In this document: positions 44,478-55,999 of the stretch, in pieces | How the letters are laid out: every line of letters starts with the position of its first letter | Position numbering within the stretch: the first letter of the stretch is position 1 | Assembly (NCBI GenBank): GCA_003049465.1 | Contig: PYSS01000017.1 | Location: 1-64,000 of the forward strand | Direction of reading: 5' to 3' | Length of the DNA: 64,000 nt | From: Magnaporthiopsis rhizophila | Taxonomy: Eukaryota; Ascomycota; Sordariomycetes; Magnaporthales; Magnaporthaceae | Translations under genes and position numbers: made by a program | Notes under the pieces: generated by a model | Told to the model about the DNA's origin: nothing | The model's input: only the letters and a program-made list of their open reading frames with translations | Database searches by the model: none

Positions 44478-46394
44478 ATGAGCCAGTACGGGTCAGTTTA
44501 ACCTTCAACGAAACACACACGCCACACACACCTTTTCAGCCCTTTGACCCCCAAGTCTCGATTCCGACACGACCCCCCCGGAGCTCGCGCGCCCCTCCGT
44601 GACCGAAACCGTCCACCACCGAGTCGGAAAGAAGGCCGAACACTGACAGTGTTTTTATTGTAAATGGACAGGTACCAAGGCGGCAACAACAACCCATACG
44701 ACCAGCAGGGCGGTCCTGCTGGCGCCGGTGGCTACAACCAAGCAGCACGACCCCCGCCAGCACAGTTTGGTCAGGGTCCTCGGCCAGGCGCCAACAGATT
44801 TAACAACAATAGCGGCGGCGGCGGCGGGCCGGCCATGGGACATGATGATTATGGATGTACGTTTCAACCGCGCTGGGCCGTTGGCGAGTGGCAGAGCAGG
44901 GGAGGAGGGGGCCTGTGTGTTGTGTGTTTAAGAGTAAGGAGGCCTGCAGAATGAGCATGCACTAACGCTTCGGCAACCCACAGCGAGCAACGTCGAGATG
45001 GCATCACTGGCCCAGAACGCGGGCTCCTTCGCCCAGCAGAACAGCGACCCCAACTTCGTGCTGAACGAGTGCAGGAGCATAGACGAGGGCGTGGGCAACA
45101 TCGAGCAGAACCTCAACCAGCTGCGCATGCTGCAGGAGCGGTCGCTCAACGAGGCAGACGCGGCCGGATCGCAGACGCAGCGACAGCTGGACCAGGTGTC
45201 GTCCGAGACCATGGCCATGTACCGCACGCTCACGGACCGGGTGCGCAAGGTCAAGTCGAGCCCCGAGGCGACGAGCGCCCGCAACGCCGCGCAGGTCAAC
45301 CGCGTCGACCGCCGCCTCAAGGCGGCCATCAACAGCTACCAGCAGATCGAGTCCGGGTTCCGCCAAAAGTCGCGCGACCAGCTCGAGCGCCAGTACCGGT
45401 ACGTCCGGCCCGACGCCGACGAGCGCGAGGTGCGCGAGGCCGTCGAGGACGCTGCGAACGGCGGCGGCCAGATCTTCCAGCAGGCCCTCATGCAGAGCGA
45501 CCGGAGGGGCCAGGCCCGCGTCGTGCTCAGCGCCGTCCAGGACCGCCACGAGCAGCTCAAGAAGATCGAGCAGCAGATGATCGAGCTGGCCCAGCTGTTC
45601 CAGGACATGGACACCCTCATCGTGCAGCAGGAGGTCCAGGTCGCCCAGATCGAGCAGAAGGGCGAGGAGGTGGTGGAGAACCTCGATAAGGGAAACGAGG
45701 AGATCCACGTCGCCGTCGAGACCGCCAAGAAGACTCGCAAGAAGAAGTGGATCTGCCTCGGCATTACTGGTACGTCTTTTCCTACCCCTATCCTTAGCCC
45801 GTTTAAGTTACTTACCCGCTGTTATTTGCATGTACAGTCGCCATCATTCTCATCATCGCCATCGGCGTCGGCGCCTGGATCGCCATCAACAAGCCCTTCG
45901 GCCAGCCGGCCCCGGCCGCCGCCGCCCCAGCCGCGCCGGCATCAACCCCTGCCCCCGCCACCGGCAAGACGGCGAAGCGCTCCAACCTCCTCGACATTCG
46001 CTCCGTCGTCGAGTTCGCCGGCGAGCGGCCCGTGTCCCAAGTTTACGCGCAGTCCAAGATCGTCTCCGACGGCACGGAGCCCGCCGTGGTGCCGCTGTCT
46101 CGCTTCGCCGGCCGGGCCCTCGATATTGTTCGCCGCTACGTCCTCAGCGCGGGCGAGACGCCCGCGGTCGAGCCCGAGCGGAGCTCGCTCGGCGCCAACG
46201 CCATCAGCCTCGGCGGCATCGGCGGCGGTGGCCGCTTCAACCTCGAGAGCCTGGCTGGCGGCGCACCCAAGTACAAGCGTCGTCTCGTCTTGCCCCTCGG
46301 CCAATCTTTTGACGTTGAGGCTCGCTCCCTCGTCAATGGGCGGAGCATGCCGCGCATGATTGAGTCTCAAGGCGCAGACGCAGACGCTGCTTGA
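44478..46394 (+). CDS. SSO1: Plasma-membrane t-SNARE, syntaxin of the Sso1/2 family, with a long C-terminal extension
   Basis: Sso-type Qa-SNAREs pair with Sec9 and Snc to fuse secretory vesicles at the plasma membrane. Model: join(44478..44491, 44672..44856, 44984..45769, 45838..46394), 513 aa; all three junctions keep frame. A Gly/Asn/Gln-rich N-terminus (residues 1-66) precedes the Habc bundle (from about 85, ECRSIDEGVGNIEQNLNQL), then YVRPDADEREVREAVEDAANGG and the SNARE motif (about 243-305; LAQLFQDMDTLIVQQE, QKGEEVVENLDKGNEEI). A basic KKTRKKK leads into the membrane span (about 322-345, VAIILIIAIGVGAWIAI). Normal family members stop a few residues later, at 280-350 aa. Here 168 more residues follow: an Ala/Pro linker, then SNLLDIRSVVEFAGERP, a Gly-rich patch and SLVNGRSMPRMIE. 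Topology would place them outside the cell. Confidence 0.88.
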
Positions 46395-47981
46395 GTTCTT
46401 TTGCTTTGTGGAATTTTTTATATCGTTAGTACTTTGCTTTTTTTGTAGTTGTACGACAGAAAGCAATTTTTCTTATGTCGTTTTCTTTTTTGCTTGGTGT
46501 TTTCCATCGGTTCGGGGAGGGGAAGCTAGCCCTTTGCGACCAACATGAGCCGCGGGTTGGAAACAGCTCTCGCTCGCTCGCTCTTGGCGGTTATCGAAAT
46601 AGCAACCCTCTTGGTCCATTCTCCTTTGTCCCCTATGTATCACATCACATTCATCGTCCCCATGCGCGCGCATACTCCCCAAAAAGACGAACATCACTCT
46701 GTTGTTCTGTTTGGTTTTGTTTTTCCTTTTGCTGCGAGCCATTTACAATTTCTTTTGTTCTCTGCCATGCATTCGGTCACCAGATACAGAAGAAAGAGGG
46801 AAATTCCGAACATGGCTGCCCGTCGAGGGAGAGGGAGAGGGTTGACAGATGGAGAAAGAGCTAACATCGAACCCCCGATCGCGAAGAAAGGGGCAGGAAA
46901 GAAGTTGGAGGATCAGAGCTTGTTTGGTTCTTATTGCTTGTCTGTCTGTTTTGCATGTTCACATTCTGAGTTTATCTTTTCTGGAGTCCCTTGGAAGCAT
47001 TACCGGCGTTTAATTGAACCTTAAATTCTTTTTTGATCGAATCTGGATTCTACCATGTTGCTGTGGTGCGAAACAAATCATGCTCAAAGCCATCTCTATC
47101 TACCAAGTCTTCCTACCCCTACCCAGCTCTAAATCGAGACTTGAAGCCGCCGTAGCCAAACCTCACGCCACAAGCCCTCATTCAAGCGATCACACACCAC
47201 AGGCAAAAATAGTTGACACATACTAAAAAAAAAAAATGCAGACCTTGGGGCCGGCTTATTCTACCACATGGCTCAAGTTGGCTGAGGGCAACTCAAAGCA
47301 AGCTATATGATCAACGAAGTTTCACCATTTAACACCAGACACCCCGTTGCCGAAACAGGGAGAGGAGGGAAAAAAAGGAAAAAAAAAAAAGGAAAAAAAA
47401 AAGGAAACAACAACTCAAGACAGCCATCAAAAGAAGAAGATTATCCAAAATCAAAAATATGAAGGACGGCTACAGACAACTGAAAGCGAAAACAAAAAGG
47501 TTGTTGCTCTCAGCGGTCGCGGTCGGAGAGGAGATTGTCATGGCTCATTCAAAAACATCATGCGACAAGAAGGAAAACAAAAGAAAAGCATACGGCTTCG
47601 GGGCCGTATGTGTCGTGCCGGTAATCTGTTTGGGCCCGGACGGTGGAGCTAGCTCATCTTCAGTGCGAGCTCGGCCTGCGGCCACGGAACGGCGGCTGTG
47701 TGGTGTTTGATATGGGAATTAGTGGTTAGGTGCCAGGAATCGTCAGTCGGATTCCCTACCCGAATTCTTTCGCTCGCAGTCACAATCGATCTCGGAGGGT
47801 CGTAACGTAAAATCGGCAGTCGGGCGGCGGAGACGAGTCGGGCGTGGTCGGGCGTCGTCGAAGCGCGTCGTCGCAGCCATCCACGCTATACCACGGCGGT
47901 GGCAGTCTTCAAATGAGGAGCATCCGGCATTATGTCCTTTCTCACGAGCCTCTCCTCTGATCCGGTGCATCCTCAGCACCC
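46395..47981. other. Intergenic, convergent 3' flanks
   Basis: T-rich just after the syntaxin stop; purine tracts of A-runs broken by GG near 47368-47408. Frames here show no family motif. Confidence 0.55.
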
Positions 47982-49037
47982 TCACCCGCCGTCGGCGACC
48001 GTCGTGTCCGGGTTGGCGCCGTCGGCCTCCCGCTGCGCCTTGGCACCGGCCTCGAACGCCTCAACCACACGTCTCATGACATCCATCCGGCGGTCAAAAT
48101 CCTCGGCGAGCGCAACGAACTCCTCGGACCCGCCCGTGACAGGAGCGCCGCCGCCACGCGACCGGCCGCTGCCGCTGCTGGCGCCGGAGTAGGTGAGGCC
48201 GCCGCCGCTTGCCGAGGGCGAGGCTCTCCTGTCTGCGACCGCGGGGAATTTCGGCGGGCCCTCGGCGCTGACGCCCTCGATGCGAAGCACAAGGTGGCCA
48301 TCGGCCGCGTCGCCCTCCGCGGTACTGTCGTTTCCGGGGCCGCTGTCGTCCGGGTTGCGGGACAGGCTGGCGCTGGTGACTGCAAAGTCGGCGCTCAGCG
48401 AGTTGGCGGCGGCGATAGAGAAGCCGGGCGCTGCGCCGTCGGCGTTCGGGACCAGGTCGAGGAGGATGGCGCGGTCCGGGGGTTTGCCGGTGCGCGGATC
48501 GACCGGCAAAGGGAGCGCAAAGGAGGGTGAGTCGAGCGGCGGATGGTGGGCGGCGGCCTCGGTCAGGGCCTCGGTCAGGATGTCGGGGTTGTCGTCGGCG
48601 AAGATGTAGTGCACGCGCGGGTGGTGCGTTGTGCGGGTGGTTCCGTCGTCTACCAGGGCAAAGACGGGTGTGAAGCGCGGCGGGATTGGCGGCCGGGTTG
48701 CGGCCTCGGCGAGGTGGCGGCTCAGCTGGTCGGGCCTGGCTTCCTGTTGTGGCTCGAGCGACTGGCGTTGTTGCTGGGGCGGATGGCGCTGGTGTTGGCT
48801 GCTGATAGAGGCCTGGCCCGACGATGGCCTGTTTACTATGCCCGGAGACTGGGGCTGGGGCTGGGTTGCCGAGGTGGAGGAAAGGCGGCGCGTCTCGGGC
48901 CAGTGGGATATGCCAGGTCCGCCTCCAGGCTGTGGGAGCGCGGGCGAGTGGCCCGGCGAGCTCTTGTAGATGGACGCGGCAGGGCTTTGGCCAGACAAGA
49001 CGACCTCGGACGACACGCGACGGGTGGGATCGGTCAT
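47982..49037 (-). CDS. Uncharacterised 351-aa Pro/Gln- and Ser/Ala-rich protein
   Basis: One uninterrupted frame with strong GC3 bias. Residues 1-120 are low-complexity and Pro/Gln/Ser-rich (SSQHQRHPPQQQRQSLEPQQ), likely disordered. The middle looks folded: PRFTPVFALVDDG, HHPRVHYIFADDNPDILTEAL, RAILLDLVPNADG, GHLVLRIEGV. The end is a predicted helix (EEFVALAEDFDRRMDVMRRVVEAFEAGA). I do not recognise the family by name, but the VHYIFADDNPD strand and the terminal helix look like conserved segments. Not membrane-bound or secreted by inspection. Confidence 0.65.
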   Translation of the reverse strand: MTDPTRRVSSEVVLSGQSPAASIYKSSPGHSPALPQPGGGPGISHWPETRRLSSTSATQPQPQSPGIVNRPSSGQASISSQHQRHPPQQQRQSLEPQQEARPDQLSRHLAEAATRPPIPPRFTPVFALVDDGTTRTTHHPRVHYIFADDNPDILTEALTEAAAHHPPLDSPSFALPLPVDPRTGKPPDRAILLDLVPNADGAAPGFSIAAANSLSADFAVTSASLSRNPDDSGPGNDSTAEGDAADGHLVLRIEGVSAEGPPKFPAVADRRASPSASGGGLTYSGASSGSGRSRGGGAPVTGGSEEFVALAEDFDRRMDVMRRVVEAFEAGAKAQREADGANPDTTVADGG

Positions 49038-50056
49038 GTTGGGCGAGAGGGCCGGCTGTGGCGGGCGGCGGCGGGGCTATTGCGGGTGGTCGGAACCGGC
49101 GACGAGACTGGGGGGACGGCGGCTGCAGGGACAGAAAGACGGAAAGGCTGGGGATGCTGTGGCATATTGAGAGGGGTTTTTTCTCCTTGGTTTTGTTTTG
49201 TTTCTTATGCGTAGGTTTGTTTTGTTCCGCAGCAACCTTATTATGTTTTACAGTACCTTGTATTCGCACAGGTCCGACGGGACCGGCGTTTGCTGGTGGT
49301 GCGTCAGAGATGCACCCGCGGGATCACGCGATGCAGCAGCAGGAACCGACCGGCGGTGGGGATCGTCGTGTTCGACACACCAAGGTAGACGTGGAGGTAG
49401 GAGGCGGCCGTGATTTGGCGATGGGCGGCAGTGGGATTTTTTGTTGAGCAGTGAGGCTGCCACACAATGGCCGCAGCTTTTGGCTTTGGATGGATGAGCG
49501 CGTTGGCGGCGGTGGTGCCTGGAGTCTAACTTGGGTAGCGCCCGAATGGGGCCTGAGATCCTAGTCAGGTCTCGCACGTCAGGCAACTGGAGGTACTTTG
49601 CATGGCTGTCTAAGGCGAGAACCCTCGCAACAAAGATCCAATGGATACACATGCCTTAATCCGAAGCCTCTCAATTTGCGCTCTACTGTTTACTTCTGCT
49701 CCCTTAGGCTCATGTCTGCCCCGTTCTAGCCGTCATTTTCCTGAAAACTTTGCTTCGGTCACAGGTACCTGGTACCTGTCACAAGTACCTCACTTGATGG
49801 CTTCCCGCCGCCACGTGACGGGCGAGTCAAGCTCCGCCCGGAGTACCCAATTAGGAAGTATCAAATGTTTGGAGCTTGCATTTTCGGAGCTCAGCCGAGG
49901 AGCTGCGAGATGAGATGAGATGCTGTGGTGATTGCGAGGCTCTCGTCTTCACATGAAATAAACTCTCTGGGCATCATTCACTCAGATTAGATAAGGGAAG
50001 AAAACAACCGACGATGACCCTGTAGCGAGCGTCTGACACTCATCCTCACCTCCCGA
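49038..50056. other. Intergenic, upstream of the 351-aa protein and downstream of APC11
   Basis: Includes a CACGTG box at 49812-49817, a possible bHLH site. No gene seen. Confidence 0.5.
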
Positions 50057-50692
50057 CTACGCCATCCCTGCCTCGGGCTGTTGTTGTTGGTTTCGTGGCG
50101 ACGATGCGGCGGGCTGTCCTGGCTGCTCATTCCATTCAAATTCTATTTTCGGCGTTGGTCAGTGATTTTGATATGTTTTTGTTTCTAGTCGCCTCATCGT
50201 CGCCTAGCCTTCGCAGGAAGCATGATTGGAAGCGAGGCGAGCGAAAAGCGAAACTCACTCTGGCGACACATGGGACACTGCCCTTTGGCAGAATCCTGCT
50301 TTATCCACTCGAGGATGCAATGCTAAACCGGGCAGAGAGGGCCAATGTTAGTTTGTGCCATCTCCCTACTACTTGCTATGAAATCGTTAATACAACGCGG
50401 GAACACAGAGACAGCCCGTACCATGTGAAAGTTATGGCCGCATTTTCCAGACACTGATACAGCCGATTAGCGAGCGAGCGGCGCGACGGGCCTGGGGCGC
50501 GGAGAGGCGGCACCCAGCGGACCGAAATGGTGGGGAACAGGCAGGCCTACATAGACTGCAGTCGTCTCCAGGGTACTTGCACGTCGGGCATGTGCCATCG
50601 AAGTGGACTTGGCAGATGCCGCACACGTCGTCCTCGGGGATATCCCAGCGCCACGTAGCCACCGCGTTCCACTGCTTGATCTTGACCTTCAT
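50057..50692 (-). CDS. APC11: Anaphase-promoting complex RING-H2 subunit Apc11
   Basis: Apc11 is the catalytic RING subunit of the APC/C ubiquitin ligase; with Apc2 it recruits the E2 to degrade cyclins and securin. Model: complement(join(50057..50142, 50259..50322, 50422..50453, 50551..50692)), 107 aa, four exons, one of only 32 nt. The protein starts MKVKIKQWNAVATWRWD and shows all zinc ligands in order: DDVCGICQ, CPTCKYPGDDCS, GKCGHNFHMHC, then KGQCPMCRQKFEW. The C-terminus has an extra tail of about 20 residues (NEQPGQPAASS, then Gln-rich) beyond the usual KFEWK-type end. Because the gene is cut into small exons, only the first is visible as an open frame. Confidence 0.95.
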
Positions 50693-51598
50693 GCTGGGGC
50701 GCCACTGAGGGTCCAGGAAGCCGGCAGAGTGTCGTGATGTTCTGCAATATGCACGTCTTCTTTGCCGCGTGACGGTGTGTGCTTTGATGGGGATGGCTGT
50801 GAGGTTGGTTGGATGCGTCTTTGGGCTACTGTAGCTCAGCTTCTGGTGCGGCAAGTCACGGTGCACGATGACGCCCTCTTTCAAGGAGCTGGTACCTTGC
50901 TTGGAAGCTGGTTGTCGTGATTGGAGCCCTAATGAGGGCGGGGGTGGGAGCGCAGCTGGTTTCGTGTTGGTAAAGCACAAGCATTGACCACATGCAAAGG
51001 TGCTAGGGTCCCTCCACCGAAAAAAAAAAAAAAAAAAAGCCAATCAGCCAGCTATCGGGACGAGCTGGTGGCGCAAGAGCTACTCCTCACCACCGTTTTC
51101 TGCGCACTTGTTAGTGCAACGGCGTCCGACCCCCGCATTCGTTCTCTGGCAAAAGTTAAACCGGCTATCGCCTGTAGGTAGGATGTGCATCGCGGCAGCT
51201 CCTCATTTTTCTTCCTTTCCTGCTTTTCTCGGCTAGTCGCTGTCCTCGTTTGACAATTCCGTGTGTCAGTCACTTCTTGGCTGCTGTCAGCGAGCGCCCT
51301 GAGGTCTGCCGTGACAGCACAGGGCCCGCAGGACCCGCTATCCTTGCTCGTCATTTTTTGGCCGTCTTGCTCGATATACTGCGACTCTCCGTCTTATCTC
51401 TCGGCACCTTCGTTCGTCCACCACCGCACTCACCCCTCGCACAAGCGCCTGCTCCTGGCCCCGCCCACCCGGCCGACCCTCCCGGAGAGCGCCTGTTGCG
51501 AGACGCACGAGCTGCGCGCATATCGCCTGGCTGGCTGTCTGCCCTTTGCGACACCCCGACCTCCCCTCCCCTCCAGACATTTCCTCCCCTCCTTCACC
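50693..51598. promoter_or_regulatory. Divergent promoter region between APC11 and the sulfurtransferase
   Basis: 906 bp between start codons, with an A-run at 51020-51038. The sulfurtransferase frame is open upstream to 51263, but the mitochondrial presequence begins at 51599, so this is taken as 5' UTR. Confidence 0.5.
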
Positions 51599-52713
51599 AT
51601 GACCCTGGGACTTACGGCCGCGCGAGCGGGCGTCTCGAGGACGGCAGCGGTGCTCTCGAGTGCCGCCTCTGCCAGTCGCGGCTTCTCCACCTCGGCTCCC
51701 CGCAGGACATTCTCGTCGTTCCTGGTCACGCCCAACGAGGTGCACGAGGCGCTCCAGAAGAGCCCGCCGTCGTCGATCAGCACCGACCCCCGCGTCATCT
51801 GCCTCAGCGCCGCCTGGTTCCTGCCCAACGACCCCGAGGGCCGCACCGGCATCGAGTCCTACCGCCAAACCCGCATCCCCAAGTCGCGCTTCTTCGACTT
51901 GGACAAGGTCATCGACCGCCACAGCCCGTACCCCCACATGCTGCCCGACCCCAAGGGCTTCGCCTCGGCCATGAGCGAGCTCGGCGTGCGCCGTGACGAT
52001 ACTGTCGTCGTCTACGACACCAAGGAGCTCGGCATCTTCTCTGCGCCGCGCGTCGCCTGGACTCTCCGTGTTTTCGGCCACCCCAAGGTCCATCTGCTGA
52101 ACAACTTCCGCCTCTGGTGCGAGCAAGGTCTGCCCATCGAGAGCGGCAACCTCTACAACGTCGAGTGCTGCACCTACCCTATTCCTGAGCTCGATCACGA
52201 CAAGGTTGCCGATTTTGACGAGGTGCGCGGGGTCGCACTCGACTACAAAAAGGAGGGCGCCGAGGGCGTCCAGATACTCGATGCCCGCTCTGCTGGTCGC
52301 TTTCAGGGTACCGCCGACGAACCCCGCCCCGGCCTGTCGTCTGGCCACATGCCCGGCGCCATCAACGTGCCCATCGACGTTCTGCTGGATCCCAAGAGCA
52401 AGGCCTTCCTGCCGGCCGACCAACTGAAGAAGGTCTTCCAGGAGAGGGGGGTCGACCCCGCCAAGCCTATCGTCTCGAGCTGCGGGACTGGCGTCACTGC
52501 TTGCATTATTGATGCTGCATTAAGCGAGGCTCAGTACGGCAACCCCGAGAAGCGGAAGATTTACGACGGAAGCTGGACGTGAGTGCCCCAAGACCCCTTG
52601 CTGCTACGAGTCGATTTGCCTGGAGTTGACTAACACGCGAATTCTCCCATGATAGTGAGTGGGCACAGCGTGTCAAGCCGTCAGATTCCTTGATCAGGAA
52701 ATCTACCGACTAA
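51599..52713 (+). CDS. TUM1: Mitochondrial 3-mercaptopyruvate/thiosulfate sulfurtransferase (tandem rhodanese, Tum1-like)
   Basis: Moves sulfane sulfur from 3-mercaptopyruvate to acceptors; Tum1 feeds sulfur to tRNA thiolation and molybdenum cofactor pathways. Model: join(51599..52578, 52656..52713), 345 aa; the last exon gives EWAQRVKPSDSLIRKST. Residues 1-36 are Ala/Arg/Ser-rich with RGFSTSAPRR, a mitochondrial presequence. The first rhodanese domain (about 40-195) is non-catalytic; the second (about 215-335) has HMPGAINVP and the active loop C295-G-T-G-V-T. CG-x-GVT is the mercaptopyruvate type, whereas thiosulfate-preferring enzymes have CRKGVT. Both domains and the connecting region match family length. 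Confidence 0.92.
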
Positions 52714-53499
52714 ACAAATAAATCCCCATAAACAAAGAAAAAAAAAAGCTGCCCATGATTACGCAGAGCACACCTTATTTTTCCAAGAGTCGAGTTCCGC
52801 AAGCGACGAACGTTTATACCCTCCTTCAAGCCCCGTTCATGGGTGTACGCATACATCGAACGGTCTTCTTCCTTGTCCTTTTTTTTTTTTTTTTTTTTTT
52901 TTTTCCNTTTTTTTTTTTTTTTTTTTTTGCCGAGGTTCTTCGCACTCGTATCCCATCTCTCCTCACCCCGTAATGGTATGGTACTGGATTGGTTTGGTCT
53001 TGCTCATTTTCTCACATCTCCCACCTAACTCCTCCTGGCCACCATGTCATAAATGTGGCTTCCGTCTAACGCTGCGTTGTTTTGCGTCTGTTTATATAAG
53101 TTTTGCATTATATTTCCTTGGCGGCGCAAGGGGCTTCTCTGTTGATGTTGGGCAGCGGCGTATAATTGCATAGGTATATCTCTCACCGTTGAAGAAAAGC
53201 CGCGCGAAGGGCCTTGATCGTACTCGGATCGAAACGATACGAAGCCTCCACGACTCGATACACTTTCAACCTCGTTCCTCCGCGTGAGATGCTGTAGGGC
53301 TGCGCAACGAATCATTACCCCTGAGTGCCGGCACTTTTAAGCAATGGGTCTGGAAATACGAGTGCGAAAAGGAGCAAGAAGTCACATGGGCGGAAAAGGC
53401 CAGGTTTCTACGGCATTTCACACAATTTGTGGCGCGAAGGCTTAGAGCCAGACATCTCTAGACAGTGCAAATGCTTCCATCCAAAACGACCGCCACCGC
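52714..53499. other. 3' flank with a T tract containing one N
   Basis: T-run 52879-52928 with an undetermined base at 52907; its true length is uncertain. No gene seen. Confidence 0.6.
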
Positions 53500-55060
53500 G
53501 CCATGCTACTCTCGCGCGCGTTCCTGGTCTGGCAGCCGTTGATCTCCAGCGCCGTCAGGAAACCCGGCTCCTCGCTGAGGCCGTGCGAGCCACAGCCGGC
53601 CGTCGCGCGCTCCCCAGAATCTCCCCACGTCAGGGTTCATCCTTTCCAGGAACTCGCCGGCGTTAAAATCGAAGGACCGGAGGCGGTCGAGGCTCATATG
53701 GACCTTCGAGTCGAAGGCCATATCCACATCCACGCTTTCTCGGCACGTTTGGTGGTGAGGAACATCAAGCCCTCTTGTGGCTGCTCGAGGGTGCGCGGGA
53801 AGATGTCGGTCACCATGCTGCGGTCCGGGTCGCTGCTGCCTCCTGCTACACTCCTCTCGCGGTCGACGTCGTCCGCGAAGAGCTGGAGCGCCTAGCCCCT
53901 GACGGCGGGCGTGAGGAGGGCGAGCTGCTCATCTGTTCAGGATTGTCCCCCTACGGCGCTATTCTTTGTCAAGGTCCGGGCAGACGGGCAGGTTGTCGTC
54001 GGAGTAGCCGTTGCGGTCGTATCAGTCGTGCGGGTTGGAGCCGCTGCCGCCGTAATCGTCGTCGTCCTGATGTCTGGCTGGTAATAGCCGCCCTGAGCCT
54101 TGGTACAGGGACTCGCGGGACTGGTAGATGTTCGCTTTCCACTTTGCGTGCGCGAAAATTTCGGTCACGATGCGAGATCCCATTTCTTCCTGACCGCGGT
54201 ACTGCTTGTAGTGATAGCCGACAAAGGAACTCCAAGGTGCGGCCGCCTGCGGCCATCTGGGCCCGTGTGGCTGTCCGCGGGGGGCGGAAGTCGAGCGGGC
54301 GGGAGGCCAGAGCGCTTTGATGGACGTGGTGCCCAGGAAGACCAGGGTGACCTGCTGACACACACTCGTCGTAGCCGAACCTGCTGCCGCACCGGTTGAT
54401 GTGGTTCCATGTGAGAATTAACACCGGATAGGAGCTTGCAATGTTGGCATCGGTGAGCTATACGGCGGAGGGCCGACCGCGACAGGTGGTGAGGATGGTG
54501 CAGCCGAGCTGAAGATAGGCTAGACGCGCTCATGTATCACCATCTTATGGGAGACGTAGTCCTTGACGTCGCAGATAACGTCTCCGAGCTGAGTGGAAAG
54601 CACGTTATGGGGAAGCTTGCGCTCAGTTGGCCCTGCGGAGAACAAAGAGCGGAAGGGGCTGAGGAGGCCAATCGATGAAGGGTAATCCTGACTCCAGGGT
54701 AGTTCTTGAAGAAATCATCTTGCAACACCTTTAACAGTGGGCTTTGGACGACGATGCTGTCGAGCTCGAGCTTTCTCCACTCGCCGTGGCTTTTCTGCGC
54801 GAACCAGCATGACACAATCCATAATCTCTACGTTTCTGCGGCCTCCTCGAGATCTTTTGGGCCACCTTTCAGTGCCGGTGAACTGTTCGTGCGTGTCCCC
54901 TTGTTGGAATAGAAAACTATTCTCTCACTGGCTTCTATCGTTTGTAGCGCCTCCGATCTGCTCGAGAGACTCGTACGGGGCGACGCTCGGCGTCTTCCAA
55001 TTCTGGAAATCGTTCGTCCATGCTGTTGTAGTATATGGTTTAGCTCTATCCAACTCGAGT
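53500..55060 (-). pseudogene. Decayed fungal AAA+ ATPase (DUF7025-type N-terminal region)
   Basis: Fragments of one gene lie in correct order on the minus strand but in different frames with stops. From 5' to 3': NDFQNWKTPSVAPYESLEQ (near 55000), ELDSIVVQSPLLKVLQDDFF and KNYPGV (near 54770-54680), DVKDYVSHKMV (near 54560), SRFGYDE (near 54375), GYHYKQYRGQEE (near 54200), DEQLALLTPAVRG (near 53930-53895), then MVTDIFPRTLEQPQEGLMFLTTKRAE (near 53815-53740) and LEINGCQTRNAR (near 53550). These match the large family of filamentous-fungal AAA ATPases: substrate domain, then the sensor-1 LFLTTN and NGRQIKN motifs. Only about 75 nt separate LLTPAVRG from MVTDIF, so the Walker A and Walker B region is deleted. 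Cannot code a working ATPase. Confidence 0.75.
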
Positions 55061-55999
55061 GAACTACAAGCTGCTGGTCATTGCAGAGCGTCCTCAGCGG
55101 CGGCAGATGGCTAGGCCTCCTATATACTGGATTGCTGTTTTCCGGAGCGGCAAAGGCACTGCCGCGTATGTCTTGGCTCCTGAATGGCTTCACTTTCAGA
55201 ATTACCTTAAGCGGTGACCCACATGAAATTCACGCCTGGGCAATCTCACCCAACACTCTACTTAGATTGGACACGGGCTGCAAACCCTCCTTCCAGACTA
55301 TCGCGCGTCGAGTCGTGGCGTCATAATCCATTGTAATTCTCCTCGCCAGCATGTCCATTAGACTCGCGTGATCCCTACGTGCTCCCCTCCTTTCCGTGCG
55401 TAGTGCCTAGATCTGGAACCCATCATGTGTTTCGTGGTGGCTCTACCATCCGCCCAAGTGAATTTGTAATAACAGCAAACAGAAACAAGAAAGAGAGTGG
55501 GACCACACCTGGGTATTTTACGGCGAACAAGAACCATGGGATAAAGTGGTGATAGAAAGACCCATAGAAAGGCTGATCGGGAGGGGATTCGGATAGCCAC
55601 CTTGTTTTAACCACCGCTCAGAAATATTCCCATCCCGCTTGGAAACCGGGTGTGTGGATGATAATGAAAGTGAACACAAAAGCAGAACCTCCGAATTTAG
55701 CCGTTGCCACCTGGATGCTCGCCTTAATTTGTGCTGCCTCTTCGCTTGATACACCAGACGCTACAAACATTGCTCAAGGGATCCTGTGACCTCGACTGGG
55801 CGCATGGAATATGTACCATCAGAAATTCTGGAGTAACTGGACCAGAGTCCGATGCTGGTTGTGACTAAGAGACGCGAGCGCTGTTCTGACTGGAGAGAAG
55901 TGGCAAATCCTCATGGGTGAGACTCCTGCAACACAACAAACCGGACACGATCGTCTACCACTTCTCTTATTCCATAATGTGTTCGTATCGCGTCTACAC
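55061..55999. other. Spacer between the ATPase relic and the coiled-coil gene
   Basis: No gene or repeat that I can support. Confidence 0.5.

Noticed and set aside
51263..51598. In-frame N-terminal extension of the sulfurtransferase
   Set aside because: The mitochondrial presequence starts at Met 51599. The upstream part is Pro/Ser/His-rich and looks like translated 5' UTR.
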